Source: Drosophila pseudoobscura (lineage: Eukaryota; Arthropoda; Insecta; Diptera; Drosophilidae). Taken from it: a stretch of DNA of 64,000 nt. Made by a program: the position numbers and the translations under genes. The notes under the pieces are model-generated. The model ran no database searches and was not told the DNA's origin. It saw only the letters and a list, made by a program, of their open reading frames with translations. Below are positions 26,178 to 36,399 of this stretch, piece by piece (the first letter of the stretch is position 1; the number at the start of each line of letters is the position of its first letter). The stretch is taken from positions 16,635,501-16,699,500 of the forward strand of contig NC_046680.1 in assembly GCF_009870125.1 (NCBI RefSeq), read 5' to 3'.

Positions 26178-28815
26178 CTCTGCACACATTCAGATATTCA
26201 TTATGCCGTTATGATTTGAGGTGTCACAATGGGGGGCCATTGTCACAAGTGCGGAGCGTTTTTATCCATTAAGTGCCTGACATAATTTCCATACTTTTTT
26301 TCCTTTTGCATTCCGCTGCTGGCACGGATTTTTTATGACTGTTGGTATTTGATATTTGAATGGAATTCTCCCCACGCACATTGTATGCGTGCAGAGGTGT
26401 TGAGTGAATTGAATTTCAACTTTTTATTTAACAAACTTTTTTAATGCCAAATCAGAGATGTTAATGCGATAGTTATCGATTGACATATGTGATGGTTCAA
26501 ATATAACAGTGGAGGAATAGAAAGATCTATTATATCACGCAATTTGTTTCATCTGTTTCGTCACTCATAATCACTAACCATCTAAAAATATCCTTCAAGA
26601 GCAATTACTCATTAAGCTTCGACTGCCTTTTAATTACCGTCTAAACTTCCGCAATTGGGGCAGCCAAGAAGTGGAATCTGTAAACAATAGCCGTACAGTG
26701 CCATTCGTTTCCATTTGGGGACCGACCACAAGCTGCCATCTCTAATGGCATGCCGCTATCACAGTATTGAATCATAAAACATATTTTCAAATCAATGGGA
26801 TACGGCCCTACAGAGGCGGGGGCCAGAGCCAAGGACAGCTATCTAGTATGATTACAGCTGCCGGAAGCCAGAGTGCGGCGCGAAAATAGCACCATGAAAT
26901 TAATGAAAAACGGCAACGGTCGGAGCTTCGCCAGCCACAGGATACTGTGCCAGCTCCTTCTTCGGCTGCTCCTCTAGATGGCTGGTCCTCTGCCAGGGGG
27001 CCATAATTGTTTGCGAAAACTTTATGCACATAGCGATAGCGGACAGAAAAAATGTTGCGATGCCCCACTCTATTTCCCCATTGGCACTGCTGCTCGCCCT
27101 CGCCCTCGCCCTTCACTATATCCAGCTGGAAAATCGCCTTTCGCCTAAACTTCAAACATAAAACGCCAAATTGCACCATTAAGAAATTCGTTGCGCATCA
27201 CTGAGCATTTAAAGCGGAGAGTCGGGGTCCGACGGCTTCATAAATAATAGTTATAAATACTTAGTGGTAGTAAACTTTGTCATTGAACCCGAAAACCGAA
27301 ACCGACCATCACCCTCCCTCGCCCTCCTACTCCAGGACTCTATCATCCAAAAGCACACTCAACAACACAAATAATGCGGCGGAGACTTGGTTAGGCACCG
27401 GACGAGACCGAGTCCTGAAATCAGCGCACGTCAGCGCTAAAGTTGTCCAGCCCGGCGCACTTTGTAGCTTCCTGTGTTGGCCAGGAGCAGCCTCAGCCGC
27501 AGCCGCAGCCTCAGTCCGGCCTCGTAATCACTTGAATATTACGGAACGGAAATCGAAAAGTACGCTGAAGAATTTTTCAGCGCTATCGCAAGGAGCAGCC
27601 GCAGTGGCAGTCGCAGTCGCAATCGCCCGAGCCCAAGGAGGGGCCAGAGCTTATGACAATAATGAAAGCGTTTTGAATGTGCGCCAGTCGCCATCAATTT
27701 GCAGCTTTTGGCTTGCCACTGCCGTTGGCACTGCAGAGCGGGGGAGAGGAGACGGGACAACTGGCCGCCGGATGTGGAAGTGGCGTTGCTGCAAATAAAA
27801 CGGCGGCGCGTCTGCTGGCATCGCATTTTGGTCATTTTTGCGGCGCCATTGAACAATTTCGTTTGTGTTTTGCAAGTTGTCGCAGGTTGATGATGATGGC
27901 GGCGTCATTGGGGTGGACCGAACGGAGGTGGTCGGAAGACTCTAGAACGTCCCTGGAGTGGAAGGTGGCTCCCTAATTTTGTGCTTGGCTGGCGCTCTCC
28001 AGGCTGCAATGGGCCATGGCGCCACTCCGTCCGTCGCATCTTGTTTATGGCACATAACTAATATGCTGTAAACTAAGTGAGAATCTACACAGGGATTTCG
28101 CTTCCTTTTTCATTTGATTTTATTTTTTTGGCAACTTTTTGGTTTAAAAACACATTTGCAATCATTTTGTCTGCGGTGCAGCGATGAAGGAATGAGAAAT
28201 GAGAAGACGGGATTGCTGTGGAGGAATTTTAGACCGAAGGCCATAGAAAACCACACAAGAAAGACAATTACAATGTGAAAAGTTGGCCAGAAGAGAAAAG
28301 GATTTGACTGACATCTACTTCTGAGAATGTTGAGGATGTGTAGTACAAGTAAGTTTCTTGTGGCAATTATCTTACAAGACAACAAGACCAATCATCATCC
28401 TCAGCTCATCTTCATCATCATCCTTCCCCTCTTGAACTATGCAAAATCTTTCAAAAACTTGGCCTTAGTGGAGTGTCTGAACTAAGGGCACTATGCCCAG
28501 ACCCGCTCTATTGAATACAAGAATGTTTGTTCCGCAAACTACTCGCAACAACTGCAAGAAAAATGCGAAATTTTAAACGGAACTTTTGCTCGGGATTTCC
28601 GTTTGCCACACACTGCTCGACTGGCAACTGGCAACTGTCAGGCATCTCTTTGTCTGTGCCCATGTCCCTGGCCGGAGGAGCAGAGCAAAACAGAGTGCAC
28701 AGTCCAACAAAGGACCTCGGCTCTGACTGGCATTGAATGGTGGAAAACGCAAACAATTGTAATGACAAAACCAAACTAACCACATGGGATGAAGATAGGG
28801 CAGGGACATGGAGAA

Positions 28816-28851
28816 TAGACAGACGGATAGATAGATATATAGATAGATGGA
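28816..28851. repeat. GATA tetramer repeat
   Basis: Imperfect run of GATA/GACA/GATG units. Simple sequence. Confidence 0.7.
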
Positions 28852-29141
28852 TGCACAGAGATGGATGGGATGGCAGAACGCAACGAGTTTTCATACAATG
28901 GCCGTGGTGGGGGATAGGAATATATAAAAATCTGCTGGCATCGTTCAGGGCGTTCGTAATTCCGCAGAAAGCTGACAAAACTGACAGGCGGTCAAAGGGT
29001 GTCATGGGTAGCGAGGAGGAAGACAAAGGCCCAGCGTTGTGCGCAAAACATGTTGACAAAAATTGCACATAAAATGCTCACAGGCTCGAGTCGAGTCGGG
29101 TTCGCAAGGACAATGGTCATACATTCACCTCGCTCTGTCTA

Positions 29142-29178
29142 TGTGTGTGTGTGTGTGTGTGTCTGTGTATATGTGTGC
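29142..29178. repeat. GT dinucleotide microsatellite
   Basis: GT run with a single CT interruption near 29163. Confidence 0.9.
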
Positions 29179-29278
29179 TGGGTAACGCCCCTTGCAAGGG
29201 CGTTTAAATAAAAATCTGATTAATTTCTTTTATGTGTGCTCGGGCTTTGTGTCATTGTGTGGCCAAAATAGAAGTATA

Positions 29279-29294
29279 CTCCTAGATCTAGGAG
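29279..29294. repeat. 16-bp perfect palindrome
   Basis: CTCCTAGATCTAGGAG is its own reverse complement. No associated feature is visible, and chance is possible in 64 kb. Confidence 0.5.
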
Positions 29295-32200
29295 CAGGGA
29301 AAGGTGGCAGGAAGCCGGGATGAAATGGGCAGTGACACGTTTTGTGCGGGGCACAAGCAAATGACATGTGGCATATGCCACATATATAAACATACACAGC
29401 TGCATGTCGAAGGTCCACTGGCGGTCCACGACTGTCCAAGAAAGTGCACCCAAACGAAAACGGGAATGAAATATACATTTGTGGGCAAGGCGTTGTCTTT
29501 ATGGATATGGAAGACCATTGAATAGATATTGATATTGACGATGATGATGATGATGAAAGTGAAATATACTTATTCCATTTCCCATTACCTTTCACAATTT
29601 TGGGGAACTATCGATCCAACCAGGGACAGCTTCATTTCCATATAACCGTATTAATTCCATCAGCTCGTATCAGTTTTAGCTCTGAAGAAAACTTCACACA
29701 TAACAAAATTAGACTCCATTTCACCTTGGGAACTAGACAAAAGAGTTTCCCCATTTAGCAACGCAGCTTAAGTATGTTCTGTATCAGTATCTGGATTCCA
29801 ATTCCCAAGAGTAGAGTGAGAGGGCTCTTTGACGGGTCTTTATCGGTATCGAGTCTTCACACCTCCCTCCCTCACGGCTTTCGGTTGGGCATTATTCTAG
29901 GAAATGTCTTCTAATGACTCATAAGATTAAAAAGTAATTTTCTTGTTATGCGCAACGATTTTCCATTCCCCTTTTCCGTTCATTTTTATTCATATTAATA
30001 TTGGAAAATGAAGCTGGAGGCGAGCCAACGACGATGAGAACCCACCGAATAAACATAAATTTTGATGCACTAAATTGGGTCATTATTGGCAGCACCGTTC
30101 GTACCCTTCGATCAAATTCGGTACGGTTCGGTTCGGTTCGATTCGATAATTTTTCTTGGGGCTCTGTCCCATGTCGGGCTTCTGGCTCTTGTCTTCTGAG
30201 CGCGTAAAATTACGCCAAAAAAATTCATAATTTTTGTTGTATTTTTCTTTTATGATTAGCACGCCCTTAAAGAAACGAACCCCAGAGCACCACAGCACCA
30301 CAGCTCGGAGGATGCGACACTTGCCCCCATTTGTGTTCATTTGCATGGTGGGTGGTGGTTCTTAATTATTAGCCGGGCTTTTTTATGGCCTGCCGAAGTG
30401 GGAGGGAGTGGATGGGGAGACAGACAGACACCGCACCACACCAAACCAATTTCTGTGGTTTCCAATTCAACGCACTCTCCAATTAGAACATCCAATAAAG
30501 AGTCTTCCATTTGGGGGTGCGACACTTGGCGACTGCGTTGGGTGCCAGCGAAGAGTAGAGAGGGAGGGCTGGGGATGTGATGTGGATGGGGATGGGGAGG
30601 CCATGTGGCCCTGTCCCGAACATTAAACTAATTAACAATTAAAGTGCCAGACCGAAAATATGCTGCCCATTAAAAAACAGCCTAATGAATTAATAATAAA
30701 ATATGTTTATCTCAATGTTCGCTTAAATGATGCCAATTTCTATCTAAACTGACAACGGAAACACTCTAGGAAACGCCTAATGTCAAAAGCCAAATTAGAA
30801 GACTTGGTATTCACACTGGGAAAGTAATTCAGATCTTTTTATTGTACGATTGAAACCACTTGGATTCGGAAAAACAATACGAGTTGTGGGAATAGGGAAA
30901 GTTTAAATATATGTATACTGAAAGAAAGATACTTGTACTCGTAGAAATCGCAGCCATTAATCCTTAAGCAATGTAATTTTTCTTTTTTTCACAGATAGTT
31001 ATCATTCGATTACTTCGATTTCCTGACCTTCAGCCCCAAGGTCCCAGGGGGAAGGAACCTCTTAAGAACACTCCCATTAGTGCGGCTTATCAATTTCCGC
31101 TCTCTGCTGACCTCCAGGCATAAATCTCTTGAGCACTTCGCTTAAGCCACGAAATGTAATTAGTTTTATCTTCCGAATGCCAACATCCAAATGTCCGCTC
31201 CACCTGAAATCGAGCCTCTTTATGGCATTATTGTCTTATGGCCATTTCGGGGCGACAATATAAAAGGGGTGAGGCGGAGCAGACATTTCATTGTCTTTTC
31301 ATTCGAAAATGGCTTAAGCCGAAACCCATTGCCTGGCCATAATCAACGCAAATCCTTGCCTAATGCCAGTTTTGTGTCACACACAGAGCAGGGACGGGGC
31401 CAGGGCTAGGACTAGCGGTACATTGTCATTCTCATGGCTCTATGGGGCGCTTTCACCTTCAATGCGGCTGATGATATCCTTTGGCCGTCTGCGGACAGAG
31501 AGCAGTGGGGCCCAAACGCCCGCATCATCGACTGGATAACTGAAGGACTGCACGAGGACGAGGACAGGGTGGAGAGTCCGTTTGCCGATTTTGCCGGCTT
31601 AATGTTATTTGTATGCCCGTTGTCCTTTTTAGTTTGCAGTTGTTGTTCCAAGGACTCCAGCGACCATCAGGAAAAAGTTCAGCGAATGGAGTGGGCTGGG
31701 ACTGCGGACCTAGTTGCTTTTTGCGGTTATTTCGATGTCTTCTTCAAACCCCGACAAGCAGCTGAGTGCCCCGTGTGTCCCTTATTTTTTTATTTTTTTT
31801 TTGTGTCGAGCAGCCCTTTGTATGTATGCGTTGATGCTGCTGCTGTTGTTGCATGTCTGCGGTTGTCTTTTGGCCGCCTTTTTTCTCGGCCCTTGTTTGT
31901 TTGTTTGCCAAGCATGTCAACGTCTCTTTGGGGGTCGGGCGGCCACTCGCACTCTGTGCGAATGCGTTATATCCTGGCGCGGCGCGGTTTGGGGCCCAAT
32001 TTAATTGCTGTGGGAACGGCCCATGTGAGCCACTTCAAAATCAGAGCTAGCCCAGATTGGATTTTCAATTGAAACGGTCAGAACAGCGGCTGGGTCCCCA
32101 TCAACTCGAGCCCTGTACATCTACACTGCCATACAGACGCTCTTATGGCATGTTTTAATTTTAGCTAACAAAATATATTCCAACTTTTAATGGCTCCCCT

Positions 32201-33079
32201 GATGGCGCATCTCGAGATGGCCTCATATTTCGCTCAGACGTTAAACAATATCCGGATAGAGTAAAGCATGTCCTTTCATTTGAAACAAGTAAAAACTTTG
32301 CCTACGAAAGATTCTAGAAAATATGGGATAAAACCTTTCAAAGAGCGTGGCTTTAATGTTATTCAAATGAAAATTATCCGATTTCTTCGGTTTAATTGTC
32401 GTACTTCGCTTTGTTCTTACTCCATCGGACTTAGATGTTTTGTGGTTTTATAAACTACTGAACCAACCACAAAATGTAGCCAATGGGTTTTTATTTGGAC
32501 CATTTTGGGATAATGTCGTTCAAAACTGCAAATGCGACTGCTGATTGCCGAGTGCTGCAAAAACGGCAACATCATTATGCGGCAAACACTTAATTATCGC
32601 TCATATCTGTGGCAGTCCCAGGCCCCAGTCACCAGGATGTGCTACTGTTGCAGCCATTCGAGCTGCAGTTCGCATTCTGGTTGGCCATTTTCATGTTTGG
32701 CTTTGGCAAAAAGTCAGCCGCATACAAACACACCAGCCAATCGAGTCGCAAGTTTTTGGGTTAGTTTCTGGCTCTGCCGACTGTCGTCTGGCACTATCAT
32801 TATCAGCAATAATCAGAGCACAGCTGCGGCCGCTTTGAAACGCCAAATTCTGCGTAATGTATGCAACATGGCTGGAGATAGTTGCGGCCTGGAAATGGGT
32901 ATCGTATCTCTTTTGGTGGTGGTCGTGGCCTCCACTGCACCGCTTGGGGTCGGGTATCCTCATTCAGAATGAGTTATAGTCGAGACAATAAGTGCCATTG
33001 TTAGTTCGCACTGAAAACGTGCTAGCTTTAAACCCATTTTCAAAGAAAACAAAGAGAACTAGTATTTATTGACTGTTTT

Positions 33080-33118
33080 CCTTTACATTACATCCTTTAC
33101 ATTACATCCTTTACATTA
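33080..33118. repeat. 14-bp tandem minisatellite
   Basis: Two full copies and one partial copy of CTTTACATTACATC in tandem. The minus-strand frame of the first micropeptide pseudogene runs into it and stops there. Confidence 0.8.
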
Positions 33119-33244
33119 TCCTTTAAATAAGGAGGCTGTTTTATTATTTTTGTTGTACCTCCATAAGGCGGAAAAATTACCAAGCGTGCTTCTGTGCCAA
33201 CAAGAGCCAAGGCTGCGGACAGCAGAACTCCCAGAAAACTCCAT
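33097..33244 (-). pseudogene. frameshifted micropeptide gene, MKFFLG subfamily (copy 0)
   Basis: The minus strand begins with ATG at 33244 and resembles the start of the intact MKFFLG genes, but two bases are missing in the first codons. The conserved segment LGVLLSAALALVGTEARLV is therefore out of frame with the ATG. In that second frame translation continues through IFPPYGG and a Lys/Pro/Tyr-rich stretch into the 14-bp minisatellite and stops at 33097. No ATG exists upstream in that frame before it runs out of similarity. The TATAAATA at 33258-33265 is only about 21 bp from the ATG, whereas intact relatives have 61 bp. Both defects point to a dead copy. A noncanonical start or an upstream exon cannot be excluded. 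Confidence 0.6.
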
Positions 33245-33303
33245 TTATATACAGTGTATTTATAGCTAGATCTACTCGTGTTTACGGGGCTTCGTTATAT
33301 TTA

Positions 33304-33337
33304 AGCGTTCATCGGTGGCTACAAGCGATAAAGCTAT
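33304..33337 (-). pseudogene. 34-bp fragment of a micropeptide gene (copy 0b)
   Basis: Matches, with one substitution, the part of the intact gene at 33408-33488 that encodes the end of the signal segment (ALSLVATDxRL). The 5' half, the promoter and the stop are missing. It sits immediately downstream of copy 1 and marks the broken end of the tandem array. Confidence 0.7.
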
Positions 33338-33407
33338 TTATTTTTATTATTTTTATTTTGCAAATTCATCTTAGAATCAAAGAACCAAGTGAATAGAATG
33401 CTGGGTT

Positions 33408-33488
33408 TTACTTTCCGGGAACCAAGCGTGCATCGGTGGCTACAAGCGATAAAGCTAAAGATAGCAGGACTCCCAGGAAGAACTTCAT
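33408..33488 (-). CDS. 26-residue secreted micropeptide precursor, MKFFLG subfamily (copy 1)
   Basis: ATG to TAA, 27 codons, no intron. Basic residue 2 is followed by a hydrophobic core (FFLGVLLSLALSLV) and the likely signal-peptidase site T-D-A, leaving only RLVPGK as the mature part. C-terminal Gly-Lys is the form that carboxypeptidase and amidating enzyme convert to an amide, so RLVP-amide is a possible product (inference). A TATA box lies 61 bp upstream of the ATG and AATAAA follows within about 55 bases of the stop, giving a transcript of roughly 170 bases before the tail. The coding sequence is identical at every base in copies 2 and 3. I do not recognise the family. It is shaped like the precursors of short immune-induced or reproductive peptides but lacks the CxxC motif of Bomanins. 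Confidence 0.65.
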   Translation of the reverse strand: MKFFLGVLLSLALSLVATDARLVPGK

Positions 33489-33542
33489 GTTTTCGTTAGT
33501 GATCGGTAAGTTCGAATGTTATGAGACCACTTGAAATCGCTT

Positions 33543-33589
33543 TTTTATAACGATTGCAACTCCGTGAATTGCGTTCCGTGAACGATAAG
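33543..33589 (-). promoter_or_regulatory. promoter of copy 1: TATA, STAT-type and GATA-type sites
   Basis: TATAAAA (33543-33549, minus) lies 61 bp from the ATG. About 25 bp further upstream is TTCCGTGAA (33574-33582), a perfect TTC-N3-GAA palindrome as bound by STAT92E. GATAAG (33584-33589) sits almost in contact with it, and a near-repeat CTCCGTGAA is at about 33560-33568. STAT plus GATA would fit fat body, blood cell or gut induction; that is inference. Confidence 0.5.
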
Positions 33590-34008
33590 CGTAGCTAAAT
33601 GGCTTAACTCAATTAATTAGTTATACCCAAGAAGCAGGAAGTGAAATACATTTTTACTTAAGCTCAATAGCTTATGTGACTTTAGTTTTACGAAATCAGT
33701 GTAATTAAGATTTATTTTCTATACTAAAATACATTTTACATCAATAAAATTGTTGTATGGTGCTTTCAATTATGACTTAGAGATTGCTGGCTAACGGACA
33801 CGCTTAACAGTAAAGTGGAAGGGCTGTATGACAGAGCAAAAGTTTTGGACCGACGAGAGCAGGTCGCTATATTCACACTCGCCGAGTTTTTTAACGCCTG
33901 CTCGCGGAAATACACGAGACTCGTAGTGGTAGGTTCATTTGAACATTTTATTTTTATTTTTCAAATTCATCTTAGAATCAAAGAACCAAGTGAATAGAAT
34001 GCTGGGTT

Positions 34009-34089
34009 TTACTTTCCGGGAACCAAGCGTGCATCGGTGGCTACAAGCGATAAAGCTAAAGATAGCAGGACTCCCAGGAAGAACTTCAT
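34009..34089 (-). CDS. 26-residue secreted micropeptide precursor, MKFFLG subfamily (copy 2)
   Basis: Second of the three tandem genes, identical in nucleotide sequence to copy 1 across all 81 bases, so the predicted mature part is again RLVPGK. The adjacent leader and promoter are also unchanged. The third-position identity shows either a very recent duplication or gene conversion, so identity alone is not evidence of selection on the peptide. Its own AATAAA-type signals lie at about 33946-33962 on the minus strand. Confidence 0.65.
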   Translation of the reverse strand: MKFFLGVLLSLALSLVATDARLVPGK

Positions 34090-34143
34090 GTTTTCGTTAG
34101 TGATCGGTAAGTTCGAATGTTATGAGACCACTTGAAATCGCTT

Positions 34144-34190
34144 TTTTATAACGATTGCAACTCCGTGAATTGCGTTCCGTGAACGATAAG
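34144..34190 (-). promoter_or_regulatory. promoter of copy 2
   Basis: TATAAAA (34144-34150), TTCCGTGAA (34175-34183) and GATAAG (34185-34190), each exactly 601 bases from the elements of copy 1. Confidence 0.5.
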
Positions 34191-34609
34191 CGTAGCTAAA
34201 TGGCTTAACTCAATTAATTAGTTATACCCAAGAAGCAGGAAGTGAAATAAATTTTTACTCGAGCTCAATAGCTTATGTGACTTTAGTTTTACGAAATCTG
34301 TGTAATTAAGATTTATTTTCTAGACTAAAATAAATTTTTCATCAATAAAATGTTTGTATGGTGCTTTCAATTATGACTTAGAGATTGCTGGTTAACGGAC
34401 ACGCTTAACAGTAAAGTGGAAGGGGAGTATGACGAAGGAAAAGTTGTGGACAGACGAGAGCAGGTCGCTATATTCACACTCGCCGAGTTTTGTAACGGTT
34501 GCTCGCGGAAGTACACGAGACTCGTAGTGGTAGGTTCATTTGAACATTTTATTTTTATTTTTCAAATTCATCTTAGAATCAAAGAACCAAGTGAATAGAA
34601 TGCTGGGTT

Positions 34610-34690
34610 TTACTTTCCGGGAACCAAGCGTGCATCGGTGGCTACAAGCGATAAAGCTAAAGATAGCAGGACTCCCAGGAAGAACTTCAT
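34610..34690 (-). CDS. 26-residue secreted micropeptide precursor, MKFFLG subfamily (copy 3)
   Basis: Third tandem gene, again identical over the coding sequence. It lies at the upstream edge of the 601-bp array. Beyond it (after about 35147) the spacer continues into sequence that also occurs upstream of copy 5, so this unit preserves the ancestral upstream flank from which units 1 and 2 appear to have been copied. Confidence 0.65.
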   Translation of the reverse strand: MKFFLGVLLSLALSLVATDARLVPGK

Positions 34691-34744
34691 GTTTTCGTTA
34701 GTGATCGGTAAGTTCGAATGTTATGAGACCACTTGAAATCGCTT

Positions 34745-34791
34745 TTTTATAACGATTGCAACTCCGTGAATTGCGTTCCGTGAACGATAAG
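34745..34791 (-). promoter_or_regulatory. promoter of copy 3
   Basis: TATAAAA (34745-34751), TTCCGTGAA (34776-34784) and GATAAG (34786-34791), unchanged from copies 1 and 2. Confidence 0.5.
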
Positions 34792-34999
34792 CGTAGCTAA
34801 ATGGCTTAACTCAATTAATTAGTTATACCCAAGAAGCAGGAAGTGAAATAAATTTTTACTCGAGCTCAATAGCTTATGTGACTTTAGTTTTACGAAATCT
34901 GTGTAATTAAGATTTATTTTCTAGACTAAAATAAATTTTTCATCAATAAAATGTTTGTATGGTGCTTTCAATTATGACTTAGAGATTGCTGGTTAACGG

Positions 35000-35440
35000 A
35001 CACGCTTAACAGTAAAGTGGAAGGGGAGTATGACGAAGGAAAAGTTGTGGACAGACGAGAGCAGGTCGCTATATTCACACTCGCCGAGTTTTGTAACGGT
35101 TGCTCGCGGAAATACACGACACTCGTAGCGGTAGGTTCGGTGTATACCGGAGTAATTTCCGATAACTATTTCACGAAGGTCATACTCGTAGGTTCGTGAC
35201 GCATCCACTGAAGATTCATTCACCCTCTTTTTCTTTATGTATAAAATATGTACATACATATGTAGCATCGCAGGTCTCACCAGATTTAAAACTTTCTTGT
35301 GCATAAAAGACCCGTTCCCCTGAATGGTCACCTCGATATGAGACAACTTTACAATTAGGATATAAAAAACTATTGACAATTACATTTTTGTTAGCAGATT
35401 CATCAGTGAATCAGTAACCGGCAGGAATGCAGTCGAATTT
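35000..35440. repeat. upstream flank shared with 36400-36790 (first copy)
   Basis: The block upstream of copy 3 aligns with the block upstream of copy 5: AACGGACACGCTTAACAGTA, the ACAGACGAGAG region, a GCAGGTC block, a GTGATCACCTCGA-like block and a 21-base identical string (35347-35367 against 36677-36697) ending in TATAAAA on the plus strand. This shows that the gene and several hundred bases of upstream DNA were duplicated together. Confidence 0.8.
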
Positions 35441-35682
35441 TTTTAATTTCCGAAGCCTGGGGGATTAATTCGAGCTTCTGTTCCTACTATTGCCAATGTT
35501 TCATGTTTTTCTTTTCACAAAAGGTAAATGTTAGGACCCAGCTTTTAATATGGCAGCTGAATCTAATTGAGCTTCAAGGTCATCTTCATGACCTATAACT
35601 TGGAAAAATTAAAACAACATTTGAACATTTTATTTGTCTCTTGCAGATGCATCTAAGATTCATAAAACCATATGAATAGGTT

Positions 35683-35763
35683 TTACTTACCGGGAACCAA
35701 ACGTGCATCGGTAGCTACAAGAGATAAAGCTAAGGATAGCAGGATTCCCAGGAATAACTTTAT
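35683..35763 (-). pseudogene. start-less micropeptide gene, MKFFLG subfamily (copy 4)
   Basis: All 27 codons align with copy 1 and the frame is open to TAA (body KLFLGILLSLALSLVATDAR, then LVPGK), but the initiator is ATA instead of ATG. The promoter is also damaged: the TATA-like GTTATA runs directly into the leader CCGATCACTAACG. It is only about 22 bp from the start codon instead of 61, consistent with a deletion of about 39 bp. No downstream ATG occurs in the frame. The sequence CCCGGTAAGTAA at its 3' end contains a perfect splice-donor string, but the only nearby acceptor would give a 38-base intron, too short for Drosophila. Confidence 0.7.
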
Positions 35764-36009
35764 GCTTTCGTTAGTGATCGGTATAACAATTGCAACTGGA
35801 ACTATGTTTGTCCAGTTATATCCAAGAAGCAGGAAGTGAAATATATTAGTGCTTAAGCGTAATGGCTTATGTGACTTTAGTTTTAAGAAATCTGTTTAAT
35901 TCGGAACTAATTTCTATATTAAAATCATTTTGAATTAAAAATTGGGTTGCATATTAGATTTTTATTTTACAGATTCATCTTAGAATCATAAAACCATAGG
36001 AATAGAATC

Positions 36010-36105
36010 CTACGAATCCCTTCCTTCATTTTCGGGAACCAAACGAGCATCGGTGGCTACAAGGGATAAAGCTAAAGATAGCAGGACACCCAGGAAGAAC
36101 TTCAT
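36010..36105 (-). CDS. 31-residue secreted micropeptide precursor with extended tail (copy 5)
   Basis: The first 24 codons match copies 1-3 (signal segment plus RLVP). The codons giving G-K-stop there are here E-N-E, so translation continues as RLVPENEGRDS to a TAG. Either this is the ancestral longer form and copies 0b-4 gained a premature TAA, or a stop was lost here. The mature part would be 11 residues, acidic, without the Gly-Lys amidation signal. The promoter is intact: TATA (36160-36166) is 61 bp from the ATG. AATAAA is at 35961-35966 on the minus strand. The unrelated tail, combined with an unchanged signal peptide, is the most informative difference within the subfamily. Confidence 0.65.
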   Translation of the reverse strand: MKFFLGVLLSLALSLVATDARLVPENEGRDS

Positions 36106-36159
36106 GTTTTCTGTAGTGATCGGTGAGTTGTAGTGTGATGATACTGCTTGATGCCGCTC

Positions 36160-36200
36160 TTTTATAACGATTGCAACTGGAACTAAGTTTGTTCCGTGAA
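36160..36200 (-). promoter_or_regulatory. promoter of copy 5: TATA, GTTCCA and STAT-type sites
   Basis: TATAAAA at 36160-36166, GTTCCA (minus) at 36178-36183 and TTCCGTGAA at 36192-36200. The STAT-type palindrome is conserved with copies 1-3, while the neighbouring GATA motif is lost (ACAGTAGG replaces ACGATAAG). Confidence 0.5.
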
Positions 36201-36399
36201 CAGTAGGCGTACCTAAGTGCCTTAACTCAATTCATTAGTTATATCCAATAAGCAGGAAGTGAAATATGTTTGCACTTAAGCTCAATGGCTGATGTGACTT
36301 AAGTTTTAAGAAAACTGAGTAATTCAGAAATATTTTGTATACTAAAATACATTTTGCATCAATAAAATAAATGTGTGGAGACTTCAATTATGACTAAGA

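Larger units (their letters stand above)
15700..33060. other. gene-free stretch (intergenic or intronic)
   Basis: No supportable gene. The longest apparent frame (31434-32072, +) runs through poly-T and CTG-type simple sequence and has no recognisable domain. The stretch contains GA and GT microsatellites, GATA repeats near 28816-28851, a 17-bp perfect inverted repeat at 26121-26177 and a 16-bp palindrome at 29279-29294. AT-rich segments such as 26040-26450 contain many TAAT/ATTA cores that homeodomain proteins can bind, as expected for enhancers, but nothing specific can be assigned. Confidence 0.55.
33345..35147. repeat. 601-bp unit in three tandem copies
   Basis: Positions line up at exact 601-base offsets (for example the ATGs at 33488, 34089 and 34690). 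Units begin approximately at 33345, 33946 and 34547. Each carries a complete micropeptide gene with its promoter, 5' leader, coding sequence and poly(A) signal, plus about 390 bases of spacer. Units 2 and 3 are nearly identical; unit 1 differs mainly in the spacer (for example 33822-33860). The spacer has a 60-codon plus-strand frame in each unit, but it is broken in the related spacer near 36440, so it is judged noncoding. Confidence 0.95.

Noticed and set aside
31434..32072. 212-codon plus-strand open frame beginning with ATG
   Set aside because: It runs through poly-T and CTG/GTT simple sequence, has no domain, and its composition is that of the surrounding noncoding DNA. No promoter or splice context supports it.
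33815..35199. 60-codon plus-strand frame repeated in each 601-bp unit
   Set aside because: Its repetition follows from the tandem duplication. In the older related flank near 36440 the frame is broken, and it overlaps the 3' region of the next peptide gene.
34993..35379. 128-codon minus-strand frame in the duplicated upstream flank
   Set aside because: The related block at 36422-36727 encodes a different sequence in its open frame, so the reading frame is not conserved.
35683..35763. Spliced form of copy 4 using the GTAAGT donor at its 3' end
   Set aside because: The nearest in-line acceptor gives a 38-base intron, below the usual Drosophila minimum. The intact copies lack the donor in that form, and copy 5 has none.
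33408..36105. Identity with Bomanin or other named immune peptides
   Set aside because: MKFF and a VP..G string are reminiscent, but the diagnostic CxxC mature motif is absent in every copy and no second exon encoding it is visible.
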